A stretch of 64,000 nt of DNA from Panorpa germanica (Eukaryota > Arthropoda > Insecta > Mecoptera > Panorpidae). The notes beneath the pieces are model-generated. The model was not told where the DNA came from, made no database searches, and saw nothing but the letters and a program-made list of their open reading frames with translations. The stretch covers positions 16,430,001-16,494,000 of the forward strand of contig OY783212.1 in NCBI GenBank assembly GCA_963678705.1, written 5' to 3'. Position numbers and translations under genes: made by a program. Below are positions 13,101-24,749 of this stretch, one piece after another; the stretch's first letter is position 1; each line of letters starts with the position of its first letter.

Positions 13101-16100
13101 AATACGGCGTTGTTTAATTTGGTACTGCGCCAGAACTCTGTCGGGTTTATAGCTCACTACGAATGATTCAGTTTTTACCAGCTAACTGTAACGTGCAATA
13201 CAGAACGGAACTTTAAAAATGCATTTTTACGAGGCAGTCTAGATTTTTCGTGGCTCATACTTTGAGAAGATTAATTTTATTACATTAGTTAGATATCATT
13301 AAAAGCATCAATACTGATTGCAAACTCTTATTAATAAGATTATTTCATTTTATAATCGACTAGCTATATTTGTGATAATTGTTTTCACATTTTTGATTCT
13401 TATACTTCTGGCTTTGTGACAACAAATGCTAGGTCGTGAATTGTCAGACATTTTTGATGCTGATTATTTATGTTTTTGTTTGCGTTTGGCAAATTATTTA
13501 CATCTCATTTAAAAATTTAAAACCTACAATACTGAATGAAAGGAGAGGATACTTTGAATGAAGAGGAATGGTAGTGCAGGATTGACGGATAAGGAAGGAT
13601 GAGCAAAAGGGGCAGGAATAGGCGAAATGGATATAGAAGTGCCACAGCATGAAAGGAAGAAGATAGAGGAATCGAGTTACAATGTAATATACAGACAGTT
13701 GTGGAAGAGAAGGAAGCTGGAATAGTATTGGAGAGGAGAGGAAGAGAGAACATGAAGGATGTGTGTACAGCCAGTCAGACATTAACAGGATTAAGGCATT
13801 TCCTAAGTATCTAAGAATGGATGTGATTATTAAAATACGATTAAGATACGTTTACGATTTTATGTTAATAATAATCCGGTGTCGCAGGAAGAACCAAATC
13901 TTTTAGTTTTTCCACCACTCTATGACGCCACTCACTCCCTCGAAAGAATTGTATCTAGTTGAATCGCTATCTTTTTCGTGTGCTTGAATGACTCAATATG
14001 ATCATTTTTACCTACGACGCACTCGGAGGTTGCCAAGCTGGGAGCACTGATAGAAAGGTATTCAAATATATTTAGACTCCGAATAAGACATTTAAAGTTC
14101 TATCGCTTTTAATGGTAAACCCTTATTCAATCTATCCTAAAATAGAACTTTAAAAGTTAAAAGCATCTTAAAGATGAAACGTGAAAACATTCAGCTAAAG
14201 TTTCAGCGTTATGAAGTATAATAAAATGTAAAGCGATATTTAAATCTCAGCATAAATTTCATATTTAGATCCTTGGGAATAAATAAAACTTGAGCCGGGT
14301 GTCCTGGCGCTGAGAAGGATGGAGATGATGCTATCAGTGACATTCTTTGCATATTGTTGTTCTTTGCAGCTCCATCGAATCCCAAAACGGTGTTTTCTAA
14401 TAAGTAGAACTTATTTTAATGGCTGTTTTTGTTTCCGCGAGTTTTAAACAGCAGTTAAAATTTCCTCACGTTCAAGAGAAAGTAACAAAAACAAAAACAA
14501 CAAGCACGAGTGATTTAGTGTTTTGATCAGCATTAGATTATCCGTTCGTGGAAGTTCGTTCATCATCGACATTCAGCTTGTCGGCTAATCACCTTCCATC
14601 ATTCGGACCAGTTAGAATCATTGAGGCGTTATAACTATGTTTATACTTGATCTAATATTTTCTAACACATTTCGTGAAGTGAAGGCACTTCATGAATAAG
14701 TAAACGAATTCCTTTGACGCTACTCCGCTCGTTGTTTTACCATAGAATCGCCGTCGTTGTCGTTGTCGTTGTCGTTGTCGCTGTCAATGCGACGTCGGCG
14801 TCCTTTTGACGGTGGTATTCTAATATGGTACTTTATAGACAACATCATGGCTTTGTAGGATTGTAAAAGGGACTTGAAAGGACATATCCTGGGATGTCCT
14901 GGTATTATAAATAAACCTATACGCCATATATACAGATCCACTTTCGTGCAATAAAACTACGGAAGATATTTGGATAAACCAGTGAAAGTCATATTGTTGG
15001 AAAATTGATCGCTGGAAATAAAAAAACATATGGCTGAAAAGCATAAAGTTGATACGCACAAAATACTGCTATAAAAATCAGTATTGGTTTAAATTTCTGC
15101 ACATGAGGCCAGACTTTATGATGGTCGTGTGGTGTAGCCGCCAGTTCAACTAAGAGACAATATATTTTATATAGAAATATGCATTGTTAAACAAGCAGAT
15201 ATAAGATATTATACAAAATTTGATGATATTTAAATTTGATGTACCAAATTGCAGAAGTGCAATGATGTAATAAAACGGGAAAATATAATCAAGTAATTTT
15301 ATTAAAGACGTTCTCAAAGAGTTATTATTACATGCATCGTCCACATGATATCAGTCTATATGTTAAAGAGGACTTGAAGTTTGATATTTTGCTGATTCCT
15401 TGAACCGAAAGTTCAAGCATTAAGCCTCATTCCCACTGTTTTGATATTTAATTTACTTAGTTTTTATTTAAATCTAGATTTCAGGTTTTCAGAATAGACA
15501 TTCCTAGTCACATTCGTGTTTTAATTTGAGTTAATTTAGTTGGTGCACATGCGTCTTTAGTAATATAAATTTCGACAGTTCGACAGTTGAACAAAATTGA
15601 AGGTGAAATAATTAAAATTGCTCTTTCTAATAACAATTAGTAATAGAAATTGTTTTTATTTCTTTATTTTTCAAAAACTGACATTAAACTTCTTTTAAAT
15701 ATAAATCCTACTACATTTTGATAGATTGTCACATTCTGTCAGGTTATGATATAATATAGTTTTTCTTAATTTAATATTCTTAATTTAAAATATTGGACCT
15801 TGTAAGGTTCTAAAAAAGACTAAGATAACTTGAAAACTAAATTAAATTAAAAATGGTACTGTGAATGACTATGCGTATTGCCATATGCTAAACAATGTAA
15901 ATTAAATACAAAATACAAAATTAAATTAAAGTAGTGAGTGGAAATAATACTTGAACATCCGTAATAATTTCTTATTTCAACTTCGGACTACATTGACTGC
16001 AAGTTTTTGCTTAAGCATTGTCATCATTCTTTCTAATGCCAATTTTAATGTCAATTTATCAAGAAGTTTTATTAAATTACAAGAATTTGTACTGTGGAAT

Positions 16101-18443
16101 TCTCCAGGAGAACTTTACTTAAATGTGTCTGTCTGTTACACAAGAATCGTGTGTTATATAACTTCCCATATGCAAAGACAAGTAACAAGGAGTATATTGC
16201 AACTCCGATTAAATAGTTCCATTAAGTTACATACTCGTACAAGTTGATATGTAGGTAGTCATTTGTAATAGTCAGTTGTACACGGATTGCACAGTCTAGA
16301 TCAGGGATAGCGAACCCCGAGTCATTAGCTTATTTCTAGAACGTCAGGTGGATATTAAATTAATGACGGAAGGTTACTTACAAATGGGTGCACATCAAAA
16401 TAGGACGCTTTCTAAATAAAAAAACATTTTGTATTTCTAGCAAAAGATGCGCCTGATAAAGATACGTTCACTTCTAGTTGTTCTTTGTTTCGTTCTTGTT
16501 ATTGCTTGCAGTGATAACATCACCAAATGACAACATAATGTAGTCACTTTTCATCTTATTGTTTTGTTTCAATCTTCTCCGATTTGCAGACGCTATTTAC
16601 CATTGCCAGCGTCGTCGTGGGAAATAAGCCATCGTTTTCACGTACAAAGCGTCGTCTACTAGGGAATTAACACCGCTGAATTGTTTGTCACAGTGAATCT
16701 TTAATAAACCCACGTCACGGTTTGTCTTGGATGTTTCGTCTGCGTATTACGAATACTTTATTCTCATCTTCCAGAACTTCACATCCTCCTTCCCCTCTTC
16801 GTTTCCCCTTCCAGTTGTTTGCAAATAAACTTTCAACGAAATCCCCATAAATATACTGTTAATTTTCCCTTAAAGTTTAATTATTTACAAGAATAGAAAC
16901 AGCTAATTATATACTTAACCTTGTATATGTTTTACGTATAAGATGGCTCCCTAATGTGTTTGTTTGAGGGATGATTCAGGGGGTTAGAATGAGGGCTATA
17001 AGTCTCTGTCACGAAGAGATACTGTTATGAGTAGTGGAGCCCAATTCCTCGAAAATTAATGATTTGTGAGTGTTTAAGAGATATTATTTAATTAACAAAA
17101 TGGCCGTTACCCAGAAGCGTTACTAGGATGGGAGAACCGTGCCGATGCCTCTTGTCATTACCTACAGTGGGTCATTCATGCAGATTCATGACAAGTGATG
17201 CATTGGTTTCCGTGAACCTACGACTGGACATGTGACTTTGTAGAAACATGGAACAAGGACTGCAAGTCAGCACCAGATACCTAAATTAATTAGCAGTTCA
17301 CCACGGGTGCCTTATTGATTCGTCTTTAGGATTTTAGGAAGTACAGATCTTCTGATGTATCACTTCTATCCTCTTTAGGTCCTCCTCCACTTACTCTTTC
17401 CTTCTCGCACTTGGTTTTCCTCGCACTCTTGCCCCCTTTACTTTTCAACCAAAATTTCTTAGGCGTTCTGTTTCTGTCCATTAGAACCATTAGAGATTTG
17501 TCCTTGTAATTTCCTAAATAATGACAATGATTTCCCGATATCTGCCATACATGGCTTGGTCCTTATTCTCCACTCTCCAATTTCACAAAATGCTGCAAAT
17601 ATGTTACAGAATACTTAGAGTGATTGGTTTTTATTCGAAAATATCACTGGGGTTTGACATCACTATATATAGATGGAGGAGGAGGGTAGGAAAGGGTTGT
17701 TATTATCATGGCAACAAGAAACAGTAAATATTATGGAAGCATCGTCTAACAGCAACAATGCAAAAAAGAAAGGAATTGAAACTTTACAGAAAGTAAAACA
17801 GAGCCTTCACAGTTTAAGTTCCCGGAGAGGCTTACGTAGCGGTTACGATGTGATCTTGTAGATCTATAGCGTGGGCAATAAAGGGTAGACCCCTTATCTA
17901 ACAGGATATACAGCATTGCCGATGCCGATGCCAATACTCGTACATCCCTTATTTCCCCTATTTGGATTTGTAACCGCCTTGGATGCGTATGAGAGTAGCG
18001 TTGCCGGGTAATAGATGCATGCATGAATCATTGAACTTCTTTATTTGTTAAGAGCAGAGAGGAGGAGGAGGAGACGGTTTTGCCATTGAATTTTTGGAAT
18101 ATTGAAAGTATTGTACCCGAGTTTAGTGCTTCCTTTTCTAAAGGTAAGCGTCCATAGGTCCACACTGTTCGAATCGAATGCATTGGCTTTATTGAATAAC
18201 GGAGAAGTGAAATGTAGAAGGAAGACGTATTCAGCGATAACTATGGGTTTACTGTGACAATAACAGAGATCGACATATATTATAAGAGTTGCTCTTCGAA
18301 TCAATCACATTGGGAAAAGCGGCGATAGCACATTTATAACTGCAAACGCCTCCACTTTCCTTCTCTTACACGTTTTATGCAATGTGTTTGATGCTTACCT
18401 TACCAAATAACGACCCACCATCGTTAGAGAATCTAGTTATATC
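10190..18443. other. Long non-coding stretch with simple repeats
   Basis: No exon or complete element is recognised over about 8 kb. Visible items are a purine-rich block at about 13540-13790, a (GTCGTT)n-type repeat at about 14752-14785, and a single end resembling hAT elements at about 16295. Many short frames have no motif. A less AT-rich segment at 17100-17290 contains an 8-bp inverted pair CTTGTCAT/ATGACAAG (17151 and 17188). Confidence 0.4.
13540..13790 (+). repeat. Purine-rich strand-asymmetric block
   Basis: The plus strand is dominated by A and G over about 250 bp. The opposite-strand frames (13498-13782) are therefore rich in Ser, Phe, Leu and Pro, which is a composition artefact. 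Comparable blocks lie at 23871-24234, 51410-51740 and 62030-62260, and on the other strand at 57597-57780. Confidence 0.4.
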
Positions 18444-18446
18444 TTA

Positions 18447-19112
18447 AGCTGGGTTCACACGATATTGTACTGCATGTTTTAATCGTAAACGTATAATCAG
18501 CGGGATGTTCACACAGTAAATTTTTATTAGTAAAAACGTATATCCGCAGTTTTCATACAGCAAAATGAATGTACTAAAATGCAATTTGCTATATGTTTAG
18601 GGTAAGCAAAGAAATAAAAAGACGCTGTTTGATATAGTAATTTCATTAATTTTGAATAGGACGAATCAATAGAGTTCGACTTTGAAGCGAAGGTATGGTT
18701 ATTAGATTTGTACTGCTAGAATTTGTAATAACTGAATTATTGTTGATTTGGAATTCTTGGATAAAGTATTGCCTGTGACGCCGCTTGAGTTGCAACGCGA
18801 TTTTTATAAAATTCCATAGTTTTATCCCACAAAATGGGTTTTTGTTCCAAAAATCTATAAATCATTATCTATGAAAGATTCGTCAAACATTTTCTAATAC
18901 TCGTGCAAATGATACTTTAGCACTAAACACTTGTTCGGTTACTATTTGATAAAATGATGAAAAGTCACACGTTGGCATGTGAAGGATACGTATGTGCCAC
19001 TGCAAGCCGAATTCGTTAAAGTTCATTCGATTTGCTTGACAAGTCCGATAAGAAATCGATAAACGTGTTTCTTTTCCGTTAACGTCATGTAAAATGCCGT
19101 GTGGACCTAGCA
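18447..19112 (+). mobile_element. PIF/Harbinger-like non-autonomous element, copy D1
   Basis: The ends are imperfect inverted repeats. The left end reads GCTGGGTTCACACGATATTG and the right end, reversed, reads GCTAGGTCCACACGGCATTT. TTA flanks both sides (18444-18446 and 19113-19115), matching the 3-bp TWA duplications of PIF/Harbinger elements. A second copy lies about 39 kb away in opposite orientation (57993-58690). The shared interior includes GACGCCGCTTGAGTTGCAAC-like and CGAATTCGTTAAAGTTCATT-like blocks. A minus-strand frame of 76 codons (18883-19113) covers part of the interior but matches no transposase motif that I can see. Confidence 0.65.
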
Positions 19113-19115
19113 TTA

Positions 19116-20008
19116 GAGAAACCTTTCTTCAATATATCGGAAGTAATAACGTTATGGCCATCACTGATCCCACACTCCCAAGTTTATCTTGCGTCTGCTC
19201 ATCCCCATTGTGTACGTACCAACAATTGACGTGATAGTCATACACATTGCCGTTGTGTTAGTTCAAATGACAATGATCACGCAGCTCGCAATTAAGGAAG
19301 TAAAACGAACGGAACGTGGGGGGTGAGGGGGTTGACACTGGCTGATGAACCACGAACAACGGTAATTATATGATGACAAAGATCTTACAGTCACATCATC
19401 ATCATCATCTCATTGTGTCAGTAGGCGGATGTCGTTTACCGTATTCATTCATTATTTCACGTGTTAGTATTTGGCATGCAAATTAGTTGGAACAACTGAA
19501 CTAATTATATTTACAGAGAATCCTGTGTTATTCTCCTGTATGTGCTGTGTTGGAAAATGTTTATTAGTTATTGAATCGGAATGTTATTTAGAACATAATC
19601 TCATTTTCTAGAAACTTTGAATTACTGTTTATAAACTGCCTTCACATGAGCAGTTTTGCATGCCAGGAAACTGGCGCAGGTTGGAAATCATTGGAAATAA
19701 AGGTGGGGCCAAATAGTTCGTTCGTTTACACCAGCAGAACCAGCAGCAGAAGCGAATTTTTAAAAAAAGAAAACTTAACTGCACCTACTTATTTATACAA
19801 TTAAATAACTTGATGTAACATTTAATATGATTATATTTAATTATTATTTAAAATAATTATTATTGTGTAAAATAAATATTTGAAATCTCTCTGGTAAAAA
19901 TGGGCGCAAAAAAACAGCGCAGTATCCATGTATTCGATGCAGCACCAAGCAAGTCTGGCTGTTATTTCAAATATTTGTTGCATGCGTCTAATTTGATTAA
20001 CTATTCGT
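19116..20008. other. Non-coding stretch
   Basis: Only a short ATC trinucleotide run near 19393-19410 is visible. No gene or element is recognised. Confidence 0.4.
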
Positions 20009-20252
20009 GTAATCAAATGTTTACCTCCAACGTGTGAGTCAAATATTGGAAGATTAACATGGCAAGTTTCCTACCACACGGTGGAACGAATGTTTGATCC
20101 GAATGATTTATTTATTTTATTCATTTGTTGATATTATTGACACTGACACTGTTTAACTTTCAAGTAAATAAATAAACAAATTAACCTTCCTTTGTTGGAT
20201 GATTCGTGCTACAATGTATGACATGTGGATCAAGTGTGTGGTGGGGGTAGAA
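20009..20252 (+). repeat. Family E dispersed repeat, copy E1
   Basis: This shares several blocks with 50809-51014 in the same orientation: AATGTGTGAGTCAAATATTG-type, ACGGTGGAACGAATGTTTGA, GACACTGACACTGTTTAAC and CCTTCCTTTGTTGGA. It differs by several indels, including a shorter AT-rich middle in the other copy. No coding content is visible and the family is unclassified. Confidence 0.7.
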
Positions 20253-20437
20253 AAATTTCTTCACATTCAGTAATTTAAACACATTTCTGAATAGTTGTGC
20301 TTAGACTTAGATGATACATCCGATACTTCTTTCATAATATTTTTATCAATTGTTTTTCAATCTGTGTGTTATCATAATATAGCAATTAATTTTCCATTGA
20401 TTTGATTGTGTTAATTTACTATATATTTCTTTTCCAG

Positions 20438-20487
20438 GTAAGTCCCGCATTCGGATTGTTCTTTATGCACCCGATTCACCAGACAAT
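20438..20487 (+). other. Candidate recursive splice site with 50-nt RS-exon (or a 50-nt cassette exon)
   Basis: A strong 3' splice site (pyrimidine-rich tract ending TTCTTTTCCAG at 20437) is followed immediately by a consensus 5' splice site, GTAAGT, at 20438. This juxtaposed AG|GTAAGT is the hallmark of ratchet or recursive splice points in long introns. Fifty bases downstream is a second consensus donor, GTAAGT at 20488. Recursive sites are known to be recognised by exon definition using such a downstream donor. A plausible branch point (TTAAT) lies near 20411. The 50-nt interval is less AT-rich than its flanks and has no stop in two of three frames, so an ordinary short coding exon (phase 1 in, phase 0 out) is the alternative. 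The host gene would be on the plus strand. I could not identify its other exons. Confidence 0.4.
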
Positions 20488-20489
20488 GT

Positions 20490-22440
20490 AAGTTTTTAAA
20501 TACAAATTTGGTATTGCATGAATTTTTATAAATGTTCCTGGAATCTGCTGACATTTTAATGGCCCATGCGTTAAGAATTATTAAGTTATTTTCACTCGAG
20601 CTAGAAGAGTTTTTTTTTATAGAAAACTAGCTAAACCTAGTCACACTTCGCTGTGACTCAGTCTGATATAAAATGAATGCGAATGTAAATAAAAGACATA
20701 TACACACGACAACAAAAGCGACCTTGAACTGGAAATGTCCAGTTCTTAGGAAACGAAAGAAATTACAAGGTTGTGTCAAAATTTCAAGTCGCAAATTGAC
20801 CGATTACTTTTCTGGTTTTACCAGCATACACATTCGCTGGATGAATTTTTATATATGAAGAAGAAGATTAGACAGAAGAAAAATAAATATTTGTAGAAAT
20901 GTGGCAAAACAGGATTTAGTAAATCCATATAGTTTAATTTATAAAATCTCAGATTCCGTTTTATCATGTGATGAGTTATTACAGATCTATTCTATCCAGT
21001 GATTCAGGTTCTATACACTAACAGTTAGTGTCCTGGTATTTTGCTCTAAATAAATATTTATTTCTTCTCTATATATCGCTGATAAATCACAAGGGTTACT
21101 AACTTTTTATAATCCTTGTCCTCTTCACACAACATAGACAATGAAAACACGCGCAAGGACTCGGTTGGCCACATTACCCAAATAGTTCTCTTTGTTCTCC
21201 GTTCGCTCTCATACAAAATAAATTTCAGTGTGATAATTAACATATTTCATAATTACACATAAAACTTTATTAATTTATGTGACACTAACAAATTACAAAG
21301 TGTATTAACATATCTCCCCTTCCACTTCTTCGCACCCCCCACCACCAACCCCTTTATCATGAACAGTGAAGAGTCAGCACGTTACATACGAGAATAATGA
21401 AAAGCCTTATCAGCTTTTAGGTATTAAATAAAAGTTTGAAGGGTCTGAGCGAAACAATGTACTCGTAAACATGAAGTAAGGGAAATTGTTTTGTAATACG
21501 AGTGAGTATGTGAGATCATCTACAATGCTGCGACATCTCGTGCAGACTAGAAACTGTGAGACAAGTTTTATTATTAACAGAGTTGAGAAGTTTTTGTTGT
21601 TGTTTACTTGTTCAGTACATTTGCACAGAGCGTCTAGATCATAAAGGGAAATATTTGCAAACGTGAGGATAAGTTCAGCACTTCTTATGTTACTTATTCT
21701 AATATGCTTCAATCTGTTTATGGAAATGACCATATTTCAACAACAGACTTGTTTTCTTCAGTAGTTAAGAGTTGGTACAACCGTTGCGAGTGCTCGAAGT
21801 TCCACTGACTCATTTTGCAAAATCAAAATGTTTCATTATTTCTATTATATGTTTTCATTCGAACATACTCGTACTTTTGAATAATATTACTGATGAATTA
21901 GGGCAGATTTCACACCGACTATAGTGGCCACGATAGAAACTAAGGAAAATTTATTATTTCTAAAATATATTAACTCTACATTACAGCATGTTTACTATAG
22001 TCAATATTCAAAATCCTTGGTAGACTAGAAAGAACTCACTTTTTTTGCGTCACATTTGCGTTTGCATAATCGTACATAGTACATGGAACTGAGGCTTCAA
22101 AAAATTAAGTAAATAAGATATTTTGTCTCTTTTGTGAAGCCGAACCAAAACATAAATAATTATTCTGACTTTAATCTAAACTTAATTTATTACTTTTCTT
22201 TTGTAAACATACAAAAGTAGTTAAATGATTACGTGTTGTATACGTAATAACAACAAAGGATGCCGATATAGGTATTAAGTTACGTGTTACTTCGCTTTGG
22301 GTGTGTTGTGTAACGTCTTCCAACAAATGCTAGATGTTGCATGTTGGAATTGCACCTATATGGATAAAGCATAAGCCTACTCAATTGTCATTATGATAAC
22401 ATGATGTACAACATAGTGGCTGATTATGAATGACTATCTC
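20490..22440. other. Non-coding stretch
   Basis: No gene or element is recognised. Frames of up to 107 codons (21410-21733, minus) show no motif and are within what AT-rich DNA yields by chance. Confidence 0.4.
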
Positions 22441-22690
22441 TTGATATTTGGAGCTGACAGAACTCATTGTGCATAATGTTAAGTTATTATAAATTTAGAT
22501 AAAAAGAAATTGACAATTTAAATAATAAACTTTAAATGTCGTATCTTTGATTTTAGGTAAGATAGTATGATTTAAGTTAAACAGTGTAATTATTATAATG
22601 TGTATGTAAATTACTAAAATAAAAGACTTTGATTTCAGAAGCAACACATACGTTTGATTAAAAATGTACAATTCTTAAAATGTCTGATAA
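22441..22690 (+). repeat. Family A copy A2 (with GT-AG segment)
   Basis: This starts at the TTGATATTTGGAGCTGACAG landmark, so the 5' part of the family is missing. It carries an 82-bp segment (22557-22638) starting GTAAGA and ending GATTTCAG. Copy A1 lacks that segment exactly. An ACTAAAAT sequence about 25 bp before the AG could be a branch point. After the segment it continues AAGCAACACAT like A1. Confidence 0.75.
22557..22638 (+). other. Intron-like segment within family A
   Basis: The segment is 82 bp, begins GTAAGA, has ACTAAA upstream of a pyrimidine-containing 3' end and finishes TTTCAG. Its length is typical of small insect introns. It is precisely absent from copy A1 (junction 10113/10114) and its first part is present in copy A3 (after 55140). 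The segment is flanked by near-identical CTTTGATTTTAG and CTTTGATTTCAG, so deletion between short direct repeats would give the same product. Confidence 0.4.
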
Positions 22691-22699
22691 ATATAACAA

Positions 22700-23490
22700 C
22701 ATCGTCGTTTTGAAAAATCAAGTCAACAATGTATAAAACACTTTTCAGAATTCCATTAATGAAAAATAAAATTGAAAATATATCAATGCTTTTTGAAGAG
22801 TGGTTCAATATAACACTAGCGCCATCTACTATGCTTTTGGCGTGTGGATGTCAATGTCGAATCGATGCGATGTGAATGTGGGTGTAAGTTACACGCGCTA
22901 CATATTGTTCAATAAAATGTGTTTATTATGTTTTGCTACACAACGTCGGATGCACAATATATCGGTGGATCCTGTAAAGTGTAGAACGTAGCTTGTGTAG
23001 AGTTACGAGTATGTAGAATTCCGTGGAGACTTTGATAGTGAAACGTAGAGCGTGCAGAGGGGTGTGGGGGGGAGGTGTAGTGAGATTCGTCACTAGTCAC
23101 ACATTCATCATCATAAAACCACCGGCACGGGCACCAACACCAATACAATACACGACAGTATTTATTTCGTGACAGGCTTTTCGTGGCGCATTGAAACGAT
23201 GTGATGGCATAAAACACCAAAAAGGTTTTCCTTTGTGCAAGAAAATCTGTCAAAGAAAAATGGTTGAATGTATAGGGAAATAAATTCGTTTTAAAAATAT
23301 TCGTATAGTGAAATTTGATAAATTGTGTTTGTTGTGCGATATTTGTATCAAGCGGAAAGATATCTCGAATGGGTTGCGTATAATTATTACTTGGGAATTT
23401 ACTGCTTAATATAATAGGTAACTAGTCAGTCTAAAAGGTAACAATTTGACTGTAACTAGTTTTTTATTACCAATTGATTTTTGTTTCATT
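22700..23490. other. Non-coding stretch
   Basis: No gene is recognised. A 105-codon minus-strand frame (22936-23253) has no identifiable motif. Confidence 0.4.
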
Positions 23491-23499
23491 TATTCGTTA

Positions 23500-24745
23500 T
23501 ATTTAGCTGAACGGAGACTCAAAGTGAAACAGGGAAACGAACACTGTGAACAAAAAATATTAGGGCTGGTGTTCCACAAAGAAGTGTACTAGGACCTATT
23601 CTAGACATGCTTCACACCTATGACATACCTACTACAGAAGTAAGAACTATTGCTACATTTGCAGATGATACTGCAATATTAGCAGTGGATGATACTTTAA
23701 AGGCATCGGCGGATAAACTGCAGAGAGCTATAAACAAAATTACCACCTGGACTCAATTATGGAGAATAGCAATAAATGAAAAGAAGACCAATCACAGATC
23801 TACCTTCACTAACAAAAAGGTAGAAAACCTGCTCCTTAATCTTAATGGAAAAATAGTACCGTACGCAAACCGCAATGTGAATGGGGAGGGAGTATTTTTC
23901 ACAGTATCAACGCAATGGTCGGACAAAAGAAACAGAGTGATAGACGTAAAAGGCGGGAGAAGTGAAAATGAAGACAGAAGAGAAGAAGTATAGTGAAAAT
24001 ATAATAGAGGGTTTGTCAAGAAGAGACAAAAAAGACAAGAGATGAGGAAACGGTGAGAATGAAGGAGGACTAGGGAAAATGAAGGGAGAGGGCCAAGAGA
24101 AGAAGAAGAAGAAATTACTTTTGGAAATAGAAAGGTCTAGAATGGTTTAAGTTTAATTTCAAGTTGAAGTTCTATGAAATGTATTAAGAATGTAAATTGT
24201 AAAGCCGAAAGACACACAATTAATTTAATATAATAATAGTACCGTGCGCCAACACAAATTAAGATGGAAAACTCATATTAAGAAGACATTTAGAAAAGGG
24301 AAGAGATCGACATTAAATATAGGCACTCATCCAACCAGTTTGGTTATATGATATCCAACTATGGAGATGCTCAAAGAAAACTAACTTAGAAATTATACAA
24401 CGTTTTAAAATATAGTACTGAGAGCTATAGTAAACACTCCTTGATATATTCGAAATAGCGACCTGCACCGGGATCTCTAAATAGTTCGGTCCATCGCCGA
24501 AGGAATAAAAAGATATGCTTCTGTTGGAAACCCAAGCGTTAACTACAAGACTTAAGAGGAAGAAACCTTTCGAACTACAATGACAATTATAAAAGTAGTG
24601 AAAAAGCAAAAATATAAATAGTGTAAATTGAGGAAATGTCAATGGACGATCCTTAGTATCGTATGTTATTCATATGTATTGGTTATGGATAAATTGCTGG
24701 TTGGTCATTAAACCCGTTGTAATTACGTAAACGAATAAAAAAAAT
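23500..24745 (+). mobile_element. Jockey-like LINE remnant, 5'-truncated and interrupted
   Basis: This is the 3' part of a non-LTR retrotransposon. In shifting frames one can read the reverse-transcriptase block AGVPQ.SVLGPIL (about 23561-23600) and the catalytic FADD box (23658-23669), then QRAINKITTWTQLWRIAINE and LNGKIVPYAN (to 23870). After an interruption, LRWKTHIKKT follows (from about 24260), then SIAEGIKRYAS and a C-terminal KPFEL-type ending (about 24560-24580). The 3' UTR ends in an A-rich AATAAAAAAA tract near 24735. These are Jockey-clade features, and a functional protein would copy its own mRNA at a nicked target. Frameshifts, in-frame stops, a missing stretch of roughly 25-30 bp after the interruption, and the nested insertion make it a pseudogene. 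The 5' boundary is approximate. Confidence 0.85.
23871..24234 (+). mobile_element. Nested purine-rich retroposon inside the LINE
   Basis: The LINE frame is broken after 23870 and resumes after a repeat of the same 19 bases: 23852-23870 and 24235-24253, 17 of 19 identical. A duplication of this length is typical of target-primed retrotransposition. The 364-bp insert is strongly purine-rich in its first two thirds (AGAAGAAGAAGAAG-type runs). It ends in an AT-rich tail (TTAATTTAATATAAT). It encodes no recognisable protein. It may be a SINE or a truncated LINE 3' end. Confidence 0.7.
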
Positions 24746-24749
24746 ATAT

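Noticed and set aside
14720-14941. Minus-strand frame with an Asp-Asn repeat
   Set aside because: The run is produced by a hexanucleotide repeat near 14752-14785. Nothing else supports coding.
16290-16330. CAGGGATAGCGAACCCCGAG as a hAT terminus
   Set aside because: No partner end within the following few kilobases that I could recognise.
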